A stretch of 64,000 nt of DNA from a bacterium (GTDB lineage Bacteria; Planctomycetota; Planctomycetia; Planctomycetales; Planctomycetaceae), in assembly GCA_016125225.1 (NCBI GenBank), contig WGME01000008.1, forward strand, positions 106,054-170,053, in the 5' to 3' direction. Positions 34,995-43,344 of the stretch are shown here, one piece after another. A program made the translations under genes and the position numbers. How positions within the stretch are numbered: the first letter of the stretch is position 1; every line of letters begins with the position of its first letter. Under the pieces are notes generated by a model that worked only from the letters and a program-made list of their open reading frames with translations, was not told the DNA's origin and ran no database searches.

Positions 34995-35877
34995 CGTCAT
35001 TCGAATCGTCTTCGGGGATCTGGGTTTTTGCCAGCCGTTTTGCGATGCGCTCGGCATCGACGACGGTTTCCACATCCATCAAATACAGACCACAAGCCGG
35101 GGCGTTATCACCGGCGTCACTGCGAGTCCCCGATTCCAGAATGCGGCGCAAATCGTCCGAGGTCCATTTGCCGCGACCGACATGAATCAGTGAACCAACA
35201 ATGGCCCGCACCATATTGTACAGGAAGCCATCGGCCGTAATGTCGAAATAGAGGAAAGGTTGAGGGTGGATGGTTGAGGGTTGAGGGCTAAGAGCGGGAG
35301 ATGCAGTGGAACTTTGTGCGGCGTTCCACGGTGACCAGAGTTCACAACGCGACCATTTGGCGGCAAAGATGGTCCGCACACTGCTGGAGCGGTTAGGCCA
35401 GTTGGTCTCGAAGCAGCGGAAGTCGTGCGTGCCAACGAGAGTTTCTGCGGCCGCTTGCATCGCAGTGACATCGAGCGGTGCCCGTAACCACCAGACGGCA
35501 TTCCGTAGCCAGGGATTGGCCGTTCTTGAGTTGTAAATGACGTAACGGTAACGCTTTCGAAGGGCATCAAACCGGGCGTGAAAGCCGTAGGGCATCTCGA
35601 CCGCGTCGGTGACGACGATATCATCCGGCAGCCGCGTGACGAGTCCCCAGCGGTAACCATCAACCGGCACAGATGATGAGGTGTGGAAGCTCACAACTTG
35701 GCCGACCGCGTGAACCCCGGCATCGGTTCGTCCGGAAGCGGCGACTTTCACGGGTTCGCCAGAGAGATCTGAAACCGCCGTTTCCACCACTTGTTGCAGC
35801 GAAAGCCGGTCGGGCTGCACCTGCCACCCAGAGTATCGGGTGCCGTCATAGGCCAGTGTCAGACGGATGGTGCGCAT
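34990..35877 (-). CDS. truA: tRNA pseudouridine(38-40) synthase, with repeat-derived insert
   Basis: 295 residues. TruA isomerises uridines 38-40 in the tRNA anticodon arm. Core motifs: YDGTRYSGWQVQP, catalytic aspartate in SGRTDAGVHA (D52), HARFDALRKRYRY, and ITADGFLYNMVRAIVGSL. Between about residues 186 and 208 is a Ser/Pro/Gln-rich insert (STASPALSPQPSTIHPQPF). Its DNA (35258-35300) matches the intergenic repeat at 5579-5621 at 36 of 43 positions. The frame stays open and the insert lies in a loop before the last core strand, so the enzyme may still work. The stop codon comes from a different repeat (family C). Confidence 0.93.
   Translation of the reverse strand: MRTIRLTLAYDGTRYSGWQVQPDRLSLQQVVETAVSDLSGEPVKVAASGRTDAGVHAVGQVVSFHTSSSVPVDGYRWGLVTRLPDDIVVTDAVEMPYGFHARFDALRKRYRYVIYNSRTANPWLRNAVWWLRAPLDVTAMQAAAETLVGTHDFRCFETNWPNRSSSVRTIFAAKWSRCELWSPWNAAQSSTASPALSPQPSTIHPQPFLYFDITADGFLYNMVRAIVGSLIHVGRGKWTSDDLRRILESGTRSDAGDNAPACGLYLMDVETVVDAERIAKRLAKTQIPEDDSNDD
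35258..35300. repeat. Family A repeat captured inside truA
   Basis: ggttgagggtggatggttga followed by gggttgagggctaagagcgggag. By hand alignment it differs from 5579-5621 at 7 of 43 positions. All other family A copies are intergenic. Confidence 0.75.
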
Positions 35878-35883
35878 GAAAAC

Positions 35884-35952
35884 AAGTCAAGAGTCGAGTG
35901 ACGAGAGTCAAGAGCCAGATCAGGTCAGGCTCTCGTCTCTGGTCTCTGGACG
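35884..35952. repeat. Family A repeat copy between truA and tRNA-Met
   Basis: Left arm caagagtcgagtgacgagag, right arm ggctctcgtctctggtctct; the two arms are partly complementary. It occupies almost the whole gap between the tRNA and truA. Confidence 0.6.
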
Positions 35953-35959
35953 GAAAAAA

Positions 35960-36033
35960 TGGCGGTGGTCGGACTTGAACCGACGACACACGGCTTATGA
36001 AGCCGTTGCTCTAACCAGCTGAGCTACACCGCC
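35960..36033 (-). tRNA. Elongator tRNA-Met (CAT)
   Basis: Complete cloverleaf on the minus strand. Acceptor ggcggtg / caccgcc fully paired, D arm agctcagctggttagagc, anticodon stem acggc / gccgt with loop ttcataa, T arm gtcgg-ttcaagt-ccgac. CCA is not encoded; a run of T residues follows. Full first-pair complementarity makes it an elongator (or a tRNA-Ile with modified CAT) rather than an initiator. Confidence 0.92.
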
Positions 36034-36171
36034 GAATCCCCTCACGGGCAAAGCCGCGCGGAGAAAGGGACAGTGTATCCGAGATTTCCAGCAGGGCAAG
36101 GGTTCGGGGGGTTGACGGAAAAACTTGTCGTACGTTCAGATGTTGTCTTCAGTGATCTCCCGGAGAAAACA

Positions 36172-36678
36172 ATGCCGCCCGCGTCTCGTGAAGCAATTCA
36201 GAAAATTGCAGCAATTCAAAAATGGCTGGTTGGCATCATTCTGGTTAATTCTATCTGTCTCACTTACCTGCTGGTATGCCGCATCACCAAGTTCGATCAT
36301 TTCATTGCATCGATCAGCCTTAACCTGTGGTTCTTACTCCATTTTGGATCAAGTCTCACGGTCTTAGTCATGTCTGTCATCCAGGCATACTTGATCCTTC
36401 GGCTTTGTCTCGCAAATCGGGACGGATGGCTGACGGTTGTCTTTGTCAGTCTCCAGTTCGTCCCCTGCCTGTCGCTCATCTTGCTGCTGTTTCTGAACGG
36501 ACGGGCTACGAAACGGTTGCAGGCGGCTGGCATTCGTGTCGGATTGATGGGGGCCAAAGCCTCGGACCTTGCGGCATATCAGCCAGCGGGTCGCGTGAAA
36601 TGCCCGGCTTGCGGGGAGGCGATCGAGCCCAGAATTTCCCCGTGTCCGCTCTGCGGGACGCCGATCGAATTGACGTAA
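36172..36678 (+). CDS. Membrane protein with C-terminal zinc ribbon
   Basis: 168 residues from the ATG at 36172, with GGAG 6 bases upstream. Three membrane helices are seen (WLVGIILVNSICLTYLLV, LNLWFLLHFGSSLTVLVMSV and VFVSLQFVPCLSLILLLFL). A cytoplasmic linker leads to a C-terminal zinc ribbon CPACGEAIEPRISPCPLCG, two Cys-x-x-Cys knuckles. No known family is recognised beyond the zinc ribbon. It is monocistronic and divergent from the tRNA. Confidence 0.7.
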   Translation: MPPASREAIQKIAAIQKWLVGIILVNSICLTYLLVCRITKFDHFIASISLNLWFLLHFGSSLTVLVMSVIQAYLILRLCLANRDGWLTVVFVSLQFVPCLSLILLLFLNGRATKRLQAAGIRVGLMGAKASDLAAYQPAGRVKCPACGEAIEPRISPCPLCGTPIELT

Positions 36679-36990
36679 ACCCAAGGCGCACGTGCTCAAT
36701 GATGCGCGCTCTCCACACGTGTTGCCGGAATTTGTTGACATCCGGCATCGGTAAGCTAGGTTCGTGGTACCCTCGAATTGTCTCCCAGCGCCCGTGGAAT
36801 GGTCGGCTGATCCGTGCCCTATGTGGGCTGTATCCAACCGGTTTTGCCACAGGACCCGGACTCAGGGTTTGTTTGTCCAGTGAATGCATGGTGACGTCAG
36901 GATGGAACTCACCGCTGTGTCGCTGGACACCCTGTTGCCCGCTGTGATTTTGCGCTGCCGATAGAGACACCATCCGCTGAAAGCGTACCC
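36679..36990. other. Intergenic region ahead of the NtrC-type gene
   Basis: About 310 bp. No gene, strong hairpin or repeat recognised. A convincing -24/-12 sigma-54 promoter was not found by eye. Confidence 0.4.
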
Positions 36991-38382
36991 ATGTATCAGG
37001 GATCGTTACTGGTCATTGACGATGACCAGCCTTTGCTCGAATCGATGGCCGATTATCTTCGCAGTCTGGGACATCGCACCGAAACGGCCACGACGTGCCG
37101 CGATGCCATGATCCGCATGAAAGAGTACCCATTTGATGTGGTGATTTGTGATGTCAATCTGCCCGACCAGGATGGCTTTGCCTTGCTGGAATGGTCGCGG
37201 CAACAGGTTCCCGACTCGCAGGTGATTCTGCTGACCGGGTTTGGGACAATCGAAAGTGCCGTTGATGCCATTCGCCTTGGTGCCTTCGATTACCTCACCA
37301 AGCCGATCATCGAAGATGAACTCAATTTTTCGATTGAACGGGCCTTGGGTCAACGGCAGATTGTCACCGAGAACCGCAATCTGAAAGCTCAGTTGAACCA
37401 GCGGTTTGGACTCGGGAACATTGTCGGTCACGACTACCGCATGCAGCGGATGTTCGAATTGATCGAAAGCGTCGCCGATACCCGGACCACCGTGCTGGTG
37501 CTGGGAGAAAGCGGCACGGGCAAAACCGTCACCGCACGAGCGATTCATCAGCTCAGCAACCGCCGCGAGAAGCCCTTTGTGGAAGTGGCCTGCGGGGCCT
37601 TGCCCGATTCGCTGCTGGAAAGTGAACTCTTTGGCCATGTCGCCGGGGCCTTCACCGGGGCCAATCACGACAAGCAGGGGAAGTTTCTGCAGGCCAATGG
37701 CGGCACGATTTTCCTCGACGAAATCGGCACCGCATCGCCGTCACTGCAAGTCAAACTGCTCCGCGTGCTGCAAGACCGGGAATTCGAACCCGTCGGCGGC
37801 ACCAAGACCCACAAGGTCGATGTGCGGATGATTCTGGCCACCAATGCTGACCTGGAAGAAGAGGTTCGCAAAGGAACCTTCCGCCAGGACTTGTACTACC
37901 GCATCAACGTCGTCTCACTGCATCAACCCGCCTTGCGTGAGCGGATTTCTGATATCCCACTGTTAGCCGAACACTATCTCAAAGAGTTCGTCGACCAGAC
38001 GGGGAAAAAAGTCGCCGGGTTCAGCGAAGCGGCCATGCAGTCGATGCAACGGTATCGCTGGCCGGGCAACGTTCGCGAACTGGTGAACGTAGTGGAACGC
38101 TCGGTGGTGCTGACCAAAAATGGCGTCATCCAGATTTCCGACCTTCCCGAATGTATTCGGAATGAAGAACACTCGGTCGATTACAACAGCCTGCACAACG
38201 GCTGCGGAAACCATCTGAAGGCGGCACTCGCCACTCCGGAAAAGCAACTGATTCTGGAAGCTCTGGAAACCCACGGCTGGAATCGACAAGACACGGCCGC
38301 CGCCCTGGGCATCAACCGCACCACGCTCTATAAGAAGATGAAGAAATACGGCATTTCCTTCGAAGCCCATGTGATGGCGTAG
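36991..38382 (+). CDS. NtrC-family sigma-54-dependent response regulator
   Basis: 463 residues with three domains. Receiver (1-120): acidic pocket [11 protein letters not shown], phosphorylated Asp in [13 protein letters not shown], Lys in YLTKP. AAA+ domain (about 140-370): Walker A GESGTGKT, sigma-54 contact loop GAFTGA, Walker [12 protein letters not shown]-terminal Fis-type helix-turn-helix ([20 protein letters not shown]). It activates sigma-54 promoters when phosphorylated. No histidine kinase gene is adjacent, so its partner lies elsewhere. The LolCE/LolD genes follow after a family A repeat. Confidence 0.96.
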   Translation: MYQGSLLVIDDDQPLLESMADYLRSLGHRTETATTCRDAMIRMKEYPFDVVICDVNLPDQDGFALLEWSRQQVPDSQVILLTGFGTIESAVDAIRLGAFDYLTKPIIEDELNFSIERALGQRQIVTENRNLKAQLNQRFGLGNIVGHDYRMQRMFELIESVADTRTTVLVLGESGTGKTVTARAIHQLSNRREKPFVEVACGALPDSLLESELFGHVAGAFTGANHDKQGKFLQANGGTIFLDEIGTASPSLQVKLLRVLQDREFEPVGGTKTHKVDVRMILATNADLEEEVRKGTFRQDLYYRINVVSLHQPALRERISDIPLLAEHYLKEFVDQTGKKVAGFSEAAMQSMQRYRWPGNVRELVNVVERSVVLTKNGVIQISDLPECIRNEEHSVDYNSLHNGCGNHLKAALATPEKQLILEALETHGWNRQDTAAALGINRTTLYKKMKKYGISFEAHVMA

Positions 38383-38391
38383 TGGGATAAG

Positions 38392-38470
38392 CTAAGGGTT
38401 GAGAGTCAAGGGCTAAGTGTCAGATTCTGAATCTGGCTCTTGGCCCTTAGCCTTTGGCACTGAGCCCTCC
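38392..38470. repeat. Family A repeat with a 15-base central palindrome
   Basis: Left arm aagggttgagagtcaagggc, centre cagattc-t-gaatctg (perfect dyad), right arm ggctcttggcccttagcc. It is one of the clearest hairpin-forming copies and sits between the regulator and the ABC exporter. Confidence 0.65.
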
Positions 38471-38609
38471 CGCAATTCCTGCCGGTTTGGACTTGGCAGA
38501 ATTCCTGAGTCGCGATAACGTACCGCGTTCAACGACCGCTGTTCCGTCTCGGACCGCCGTCGAATTAGCCTCGGAACGGATACCGAGACGCTGCCCAAGG
38601 ACGGGTTTG

Positions 38610-40151
38610 ATGTACAAGCTGCTGCTCTGTACTCGCTATTTGCGTACGCGCTACATCGCATTGGCCAGCATTATCAGTGTCACACTCGGTGTGGCCACGA
38701 TGATTGTGGTCAATAGTGTCATGGCCGGTTTCGGCAGTGAGATGCGCGACCGCATCAAAGGGATTCTCGCCGATATCGTCGTCGAGACGAATACCCTCGA
38801 TGGGGTCGATGGGTATCTGGCCCACAAAGCCCTCATCGAAAAAGTCGCTGGCGGATACATCGCCGGTATGACCCCCACGGTCGAAATCTATGGCATGCTG
38901 TCGTTTCAGTATGCTGGGCAATGGGTGACGCGGCCGGTCACGCTGATCGGCATCGACCCGGAGAGCAAAGCGGAAGTCGGCCCGCTCGTCGACTATCTGC
39001 AAAGCTATCAGCCGGAACGCGAAGACGGCAAAGTGATCCGCCCCGCGGAACGCACTCGCGACGTCAAACCCGGTTGGGCACTGACAGAATCGGCGGCCAA
39101 GTACCGCCGCGAATGGGCCGAACGGCAACGCTGGTTCCTCGAACAACTGCGGGAAGAACAGGCTCAGCATCAGGGTTTGAGCGAACGCCCCACGGGCAAC
39201 GCCGCGGCCTCAGGCAACCCGTTCGACGAAGACCTCCCTGCGGATGACCTGATGCTGGAACCGACCGAGCCCGGTGCCCTGTTGCCCGGTCGGATCTACA
39301 TCGGTGCGGGCCTGATCAGCTACCTTGATGAAGATGAAGCCACGGGCAAGCCCCGCACGATCATGACGGCTCGACCAGGCGATGATGTGAAGATCAGCAC
39401 GGTAACAGCAGGCCGTCCGCCGGAACCGGCACACTTCAATGCCACCATTGTCGACGTCTTCAAGAGCGGCATGAGCGAGTACGATTCCAGCCTGATTTTC
39501 TGCAATCTGGAATATCTGCAGCAGATTCGCGGGATGGTGCAACCCGTGTCGGGTGACCGGGCCATCACGTCCATTCAAATCAAATTGAAGGACTACCGCG
39601 ACGCGGACGAAGTTGTCGACCGCTTGCGGGCCGCCTTCCCCCCCGGTATGTACACCATTCGTACCTGGGAACAGAAGCAGGGGCCGTTGCTCGCGGCGGT
39701 GGATGTGGAATCGGCCATTCTGAATGTGCTGCTGTTCCTCATCATCACCGTGGCCGGGTTCGGCATTCTGGCGATCTTCTTCATGATCGTGGTCGAGAAG
39801 ACCCGAGACATCGGCATTCTGAAAGCGCTCGGGGCTTCCAGCCGGGGCGTGATGTCGATCTTCCTGAGCTATGGCCTGTCGCTCGGATTGGTGGGCAGTG
39901 GTGCGGGGACGATCGCCGGGCTGCTGTTTGTGGCCTACATCAATGAAATTGAAACGCTGATCACCAAGCTGACCGGGCACAAGGTGTTTGATGAGCGGAT
40001 CTATTACTTTCCGTCGATTCCGACCCACGTCAACCCGTGGATGGTGGCCTGGGTTTCGTTTGGAGCGATTGTGATCGCGGTGCTGGCGAGCATTCTGCCC
40101 GCCCGCCGCGCCGCCGCCCTGCAACCGGTTCGAGCCTTGAGATACGAGTGA
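38610..40151 (+). CDS. LolC/LolE-type ABC transporter permease
   Basis: 513 residues from the ATG at 38610, with AAGGA upstream; the frame continues further 5' through repeat sequence and is not used. One N-terminal membrane helix (YIALASIISVTLGVATMIVV), a large periplasmic MacB-PCD-like domain with a variable Glu/Asp/Pro-rich stretch (about 200-270), and three C-terminal FtsX-domain helices (LLFLIITVAGFGILAIFFMI ...). With the next gene it should form a lipoprotein-releasing (Lol) or MacB-like exporter in the inner membrane. The terminal ARRAAALQPVRALRYE motif is typical. Confidence 0.92.
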   Translation: MYKLLLCTRYLRTRYIALASIISVTLGVATMIVVNSVMAGFGSEMRDRIKGILADIVVETNTLDGVDGYLAHKALIEKVAGGYIAGMTPTVEIYGMLSFQYAGQWVTRPVTLIGIDPESKAEVGPLVDYLQSYQPEREDGKVIRPAERTRDVKPGWALTESAAKYRREWAERQRWFLEQLREEQAQHQGLSERPTGNAAASGNPFDEDLPADDLMLEPTEPGALLPGRIYIGAGLISYLDEDEATGKPRTIMTARPGDDVKISTVTAGRPPEPAHFNATIVDVFKSGMSEYDSSLIFCNLEYLQQIRGMVQPVSGDRAITSIQIKLKDYRDADEVVDRLRAAFPPGMYTIRTWEQKQGPLLAAVDVESAILNVLLFLIITVAGFGILAIFFMIVVEKTRDIGILKALGASSRGVMSIFLSYGLSLGLVGSGAGTIAGLLFVAYINEIETLITKLTGHKVFDERIYYFPSIPTHVNPWMVAWVSFGAIVIAVLASILPARRAAALQPVRALRYE

Positions 40152-40152
40152 A

Positions 40153-40241
40153 GTGAGTCCAGTGTCCAGAGCGAAGAGTCATGAGCCAGACGGATGTGTG
40201 CACTCGGTTGGCTCTCGTCACTCAACTCTGGACTCTTGACC
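40153..40241. repeat. Family A repeat inside the Lol operon
   Basis: Left arm gtccagtgtccagagcgaag, right arm ggctctcgtcactcaactct then ggactcttgacc. It lies between permease and ATPase genes, so it is probably transcribed and may form a processing or stabilising hairpin. Confidence 0.6.
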
Positions 40242-40254
40242 AAGGAACTGTCCC

Positions 40255-41016
40255 ATGACTGCCACGCTGGTTCCGCAGATGCAGACGTCCCGTGAATCGA
40301 TTGTGTTGCCTCCTCCGCAACTTTCGGCCGTGGCGATCGAAAAAGCCTATCGCAAAGGGTCGCATCAGGTGCCCGTTCTGCGCGGCGTCGACATCACCTT
40401 GCGCAAGGGCGAACTGGTTTCGATCATCGGGCAATCGGGGTCCGGGAAAAGCACGCTGTTGCATCTGATCGGACTGCTCGATACTCCCGATGTCGGCGAA
40501 GTCCTGCTGGACGGCCAGCGCATTGATGATCTGCCAGCCCGCACGCGCGATGAAATCCGCAACCGTGTCTTCGGCTTCGTGTTTCAGTTCTATCATCTGC
40601 TGCCCGAACTGAACCTGATGGAAAACGTCCTCTCGCCATTGATGATCCGTCATTCGGTGTGGAGTTACTGGCAACGCCGTCGCGAGTTTCAGGATCGGGC
40701 TAAGGAGATCCTGCAGAAGGTGGGTTTGAGCCATCGCCTCACGCATCGGCCGTCGGAACTGTCCGGCGGGGAAATGCAACGAGCCGCGATCGCCCGTTCA
40801 CTGGTCGCCCGCCCCGATGTGCTGCTCGCCGATGAACCGACCGGGAATCTCGATGCGGGGACCGGGCAGGAAATCATCGATCTGCTGCATAAGCTGAACG
40901 ATCAGGAACAACTCACCATCCTGATGGTCACTCACGACCCGCTCATCGCCGAACAGGCACACCGCACCGTGAAACTCTGCGAAGGTCGCATTCAGCTCGT
41001 CAAAGAGGCGGCGTAA
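40255..41016 (+). CDS. LolD-type ABC transporter ATPase
   Basis: 253 residues. All ABC motifs are present: Walker A GQSGSGKSTLLHLIG, Q-loop FVFQFYHLLPEL, signature LSGGEMQRAAIARSL, Walker B VLLADEPTGNLD, and the switch histidine VTHDP. The FQFYHLLPELNLMENV stretch is typical of LolD/MacB-type ATPases. It drives the permease encoded just upstream. The SUI1-like gene follows after 38 bases on the same strand. Confidence 0.94.
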   Translation: MTATLVPQMQTSRESIVLPPPQLSAVAIEKAYRKGSHQVPVLRGVDITLRKGELVSIIGQSGSGKSTLLHLIGLLDTPDVGEVLLDGQRIDDLPARTRDEIRNRVFGFVFQFYHLLPELNLMENVLSPLMIRHSVWSYWQRRREFQDRAKEILQKVGLSHRLTHRPSELSGGEMQRAAIARSLVARPDVLLADEPTGNLDAGTGQEIIDLLHKLNDQEQLTILMVTHDPLIAEQAHRTVKLCEGRIQLVKEAA

Positions 41017-41054
41017 CGTTTCCGCACGGTGTCGAGAGTTCAAAGCCTGCCCGC

Positions 41055-41402
41055 ATGAGCCGTTTGTTTGCCGGAACGCCGTTTGATCGCCCCCCCACTT
41101 GTGACCGCTGTGGGGCCTTGGAAGCGGACTGCCAATGTCCGCCGCTTGAATCTCCGAAGATTCTGATCCCCCCGGAAAAGCAGACCGCGACCTTGCGTGT
41201 CGAGAAGCGGGCCAAAGGCAAAGTGGTGACGGTGATCCGTGGCCTCTCGGCCGAGGGAAACGATCTCCCGGAGTTGCTCACCCGACTGAAATCGCATTGC
41301 GGAGCCGGCGGCACCCTGGTGGACGCTGCCCTCGAAATTCAAGGTGATCATCTCGCGCGTCTCAAAACGCTGCTGAGCAACATCGGCTACCGGGTTAAAT
41401 AG
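41055..41402 (+). CDS. yciH: SUI1/YciH-family translation factor
   Basis: 115 residues. An N-terminal Cys cluster (CDRCGALEADCQC) possibly binds zinc; then the SUI1/eIF1 fold: LRVEKRAKGKVVTVIRGL, LLTRLKSHCGAGGTLVD, and LEIQGDHLARLKTLLSNIGY. YciH is the bacterial relative of eIF1 and can influence start-codon selection on some mRNAs. It appears to be the last gene of the Lol transcript. Confidence 0.92.
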   Translation: MSRLFAGTPFDRPPTCDRCGALEADCQCPPLESPKILIPPEKQTATLRVEKRAKGKVVTVIRGLSAEGNDLPELLTRLKSHCGAGGTLVDAALEIQGDHLARLKTLLSNIGYRVK

Positions 41403-41403
41403 C

Positions 41404-41512
41404 GCTGAGAGCCCAGTGCTGAGTGGCCAGTGGCAAGTGATTTCGGTCATGACCAGCAGGCCGCCGCCGACCTTTCAGGCTCTCGTCCCTGGACGCTGGA
41501 CTCTCGACAGTC
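41404..41512. repeat. Family A repeat copy
   Basis: Left arm gctgagagcccagtgctgag tggccagtggcaagtg; right arm ggctctcgtccctggacgct ggactctcgacag. It lies between the convergent ends of yciH and the AlkA-like gene. Confidence 0.6.
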
Positions 41513-42164
41513 ACACCGGGTACTGGCTGGCATCCATCGTGGGATCGGCTTTGAGATCCGACAGCCGCCAGACGTACCAGCTCGCGATCGTGGCATACGG
41601 TCGCCACGGAGCAGCCAGTTCCAGGCATACGGCCTTCTTCGGGAGTTCAGGCAGTTGGTAGAGTTCGCGCATCGAGGCCCGCAACCCGAGGTCATCGTGC
41701 GGAAAGACATCCAGCCGCCCGAGACTGAACATGAGGAACATCTGGGCGGTCCAGTGGCCAATACCCTTCACCTGAATCAACTCGGCGATGACGTCCTCAT
41801 CGGTCATACGGTGTAATCGCGTGAGATCGAGCCGACCATCCAGCACACGGCTCGACAGGTCACGCAGGTAAGTCACCTTCTGTCCCGAAAGACCCGCGGT
41901 TCGCAATTGCAGATCGGTCAAGCGGCTGATGGCCTCGGGCGTCAGACCAAGACCATCGGTCTGGGCTTCCAGCTTGAGCCGAATCGCCCGGGCCGCTTTT
42001 GTGGAAATCTGCTGCGAGAGAATCGAACGGACCAGAATGCCGAACCGATTGCGGTCCAGCTTCAAGTTGAACTCCCCCACACGGTTGATGAGTTGCCCCA
42101 GCACGGGGTCGCTCACCGAGAGATGAGCCAAGGCGTCAGCCACGATCTGCTGCCGTCGATACAT
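41511..42164 (-). CDS. AlkA-like DNA-3-methyladenine glycosylase
   Basis: 217 residues from the ATG at 42164; an in-frame GTG at 42197 is possible and neither start has a good ribosome binding site. HhH-GPD superfamily: RFGILVRSILSQQISTKAA, then the helix-hairpin-helix LIQVKGIGHWTAQMFLMF and the catalytic aspartate in DVFPHDDLGLR. It removes alkylated purines in base-excision repair. No N-terminal AlkA domain is present, so it is the short form common in bacteria. Confidence 0.9.
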   Translation of the reverse strand: MYRRQQIVADALAHLSVSDPVLGQLINRVGEFNLKLDRNRFGILVRSILSQQISTKAARAIRLKLEAQTDGLGLTPEAISRLTDLQLRTAGLSGQKVTYLRDLSSRVLDGRLDLTRLHRMTDEDVIAELIQVKGIGHWTAQMFLMFSLGRLDVFPHDDLGLRASMRELYQLPELPKKAVCLELAAPWRPYATIASWYVWRLSDLKADPTMDASQYPV

Positions 42165-42243
42165 CAAAGAAGGCACGATGGACGTTCCGAAAACCACGGA
42201 ATTATTGAAGGATGAACGCGTTTCCTGACTGTCATGACAACGG

Positions 42244-43170
42244 TCATTTTACTGGTCCGTGGACCTCCACGCGGTCATGCATGGTATACAGCCGGAATCC
42301 CTTGTCCATGGGAACAAGCTGCCCACTCGATTTGTTCTCGATCATCGGGCGTAGTGGATTACCGCGGTACTTTTCCCAGTGAACGAGGTCTGCTGAAGTC
42401 GCGAGACCGGTTGACCACAGTCGCGGTTGTGGTTCGTTCGGTGCTCCATGAAAGACGGCGTAATACCGGCCCTGATACTTCAGGATTTGATTGAGCGCGA
42501 TCATGTCGCGGTCATACAGTTCCGGTCCCGGCGACAGGACTGGCTCATCCTGCACATTAAGCCAGACCTTCTGATCTTTTGAAGTGGCCAGCCAGATGCC
42601 AAGGTCGCGCCGTTCATAGAAGAGGTACCACGTGTCGCCTTCAATCCAGAGGGTTGGCGTACCATACGGCCCCGGGGGAATGGGTGCTCCATTGGCCAGG
42701 CGGACATCGAGTGTTCCGGTACGGGTCCAAGAGATGCCATCGGGCGAGGTGAGCATCTGTGCCTGATCGTGCAGCCCTTCGCAGACCATTACATAACCGT
42801 CCCCGTGTTTCACCACGCAGACGTCTTCCACCCAATGTTCGCGATAGATGGGGTTCTGAGGAAAGCGTGTCCAGTGAATGCCATCGGTGGAAGTTGCCAG
42901 TCCGAGGAACTTCTGGCCTTCCCGGGTGCCATCGTACCCGGTGTACCACATCCGCCACTGGTCGCCCTCTTTGAGGATGTAGCCACGCTCGCGGATTTTC
43001 ACATCCCAATGCCCTTCTCCGGCACCTGTGAATACTGGCTGTTCGGTCAGCGGTGTCCAATTCACAAGTTCCGGCGGGAACAAATCGGAGGCAAAAGACT
43101 CAATATTAAGAGTAAATACCCCAATCAACGCCACTGTCGCGATCCAAAGCTGACGAACCCGTGTCTTCAC
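42244..43170 (-). CDS. Secreted GH43/GH32-like five-bladed propeller protein
   Basis: 308 residues from a GTG at 43170 with AAGGA 8 bases upstream; it opens a signal peptide (RQLWIATVALIGVFTLN). Repeated propeller blades can be read: WRMWYTGYDG, LGLATSTDGIHW, QMLTSPDGISW, WYLFYERRD and TGLATSADLVHW. Acidic residues in YGTPTLW and YERRD regions could be catalytic, as in GH43/GH130-like families, but the triad is not certain. It is probably a periplasmic glycosidase or glycan-binding protein. Confidence 0.72.
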   Translation of the reverse strand: MKTRVRQLWIATVALIGVFTLNIESFASDLFPPELVNWTPLTEQPVFTGAGEGHWDVKIRERGYILKEGDQWRMWYTGYDGTREGQKFLGLATSTDGIHWTRFPQNPIYREHWVEDVCVVKHGDGYVMVCEGLHDQAQMLTSPDGISWTRTGTLDVRLANGAPIPPGPYGTPTLWIEGDTWYLFYERRDLGIWLATSKDQKVWLNVQDEPVLSPGPELYDRDMIALNQILKYQGRYYAVFHGAPNEPQPRLWSTGLATSADLVHWEKYRGNPLRPMIENKSSGQLVPMDKGFRLYTMHDRVEVHGPVK

Positions 43171-43344
43171 AAGCTTGTTCCTTGATTGGCTCAAAGTTCA
43201 CTCGATAATCGGTAACGGATCTGCCCAAGCCAGCACCTTAACAGTGCCGCTCCTGGGCTGGCCAAACCGTATTCCTCGACGTGTCAGTATACTCAATAGA
43301 GGCCAGGGCGCGACTGGTTTCTGCTGGCTGGTGATGGAGAACTC

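Noticed and set aside
38454..38609. Longer N-terminus for the LolC/E-type permease
   Set aside because: It starts within a family A repeat and adds a Pro/Ser/Arg-rich stretch before the first membrane helix; the ATG at 38610 is better supported.
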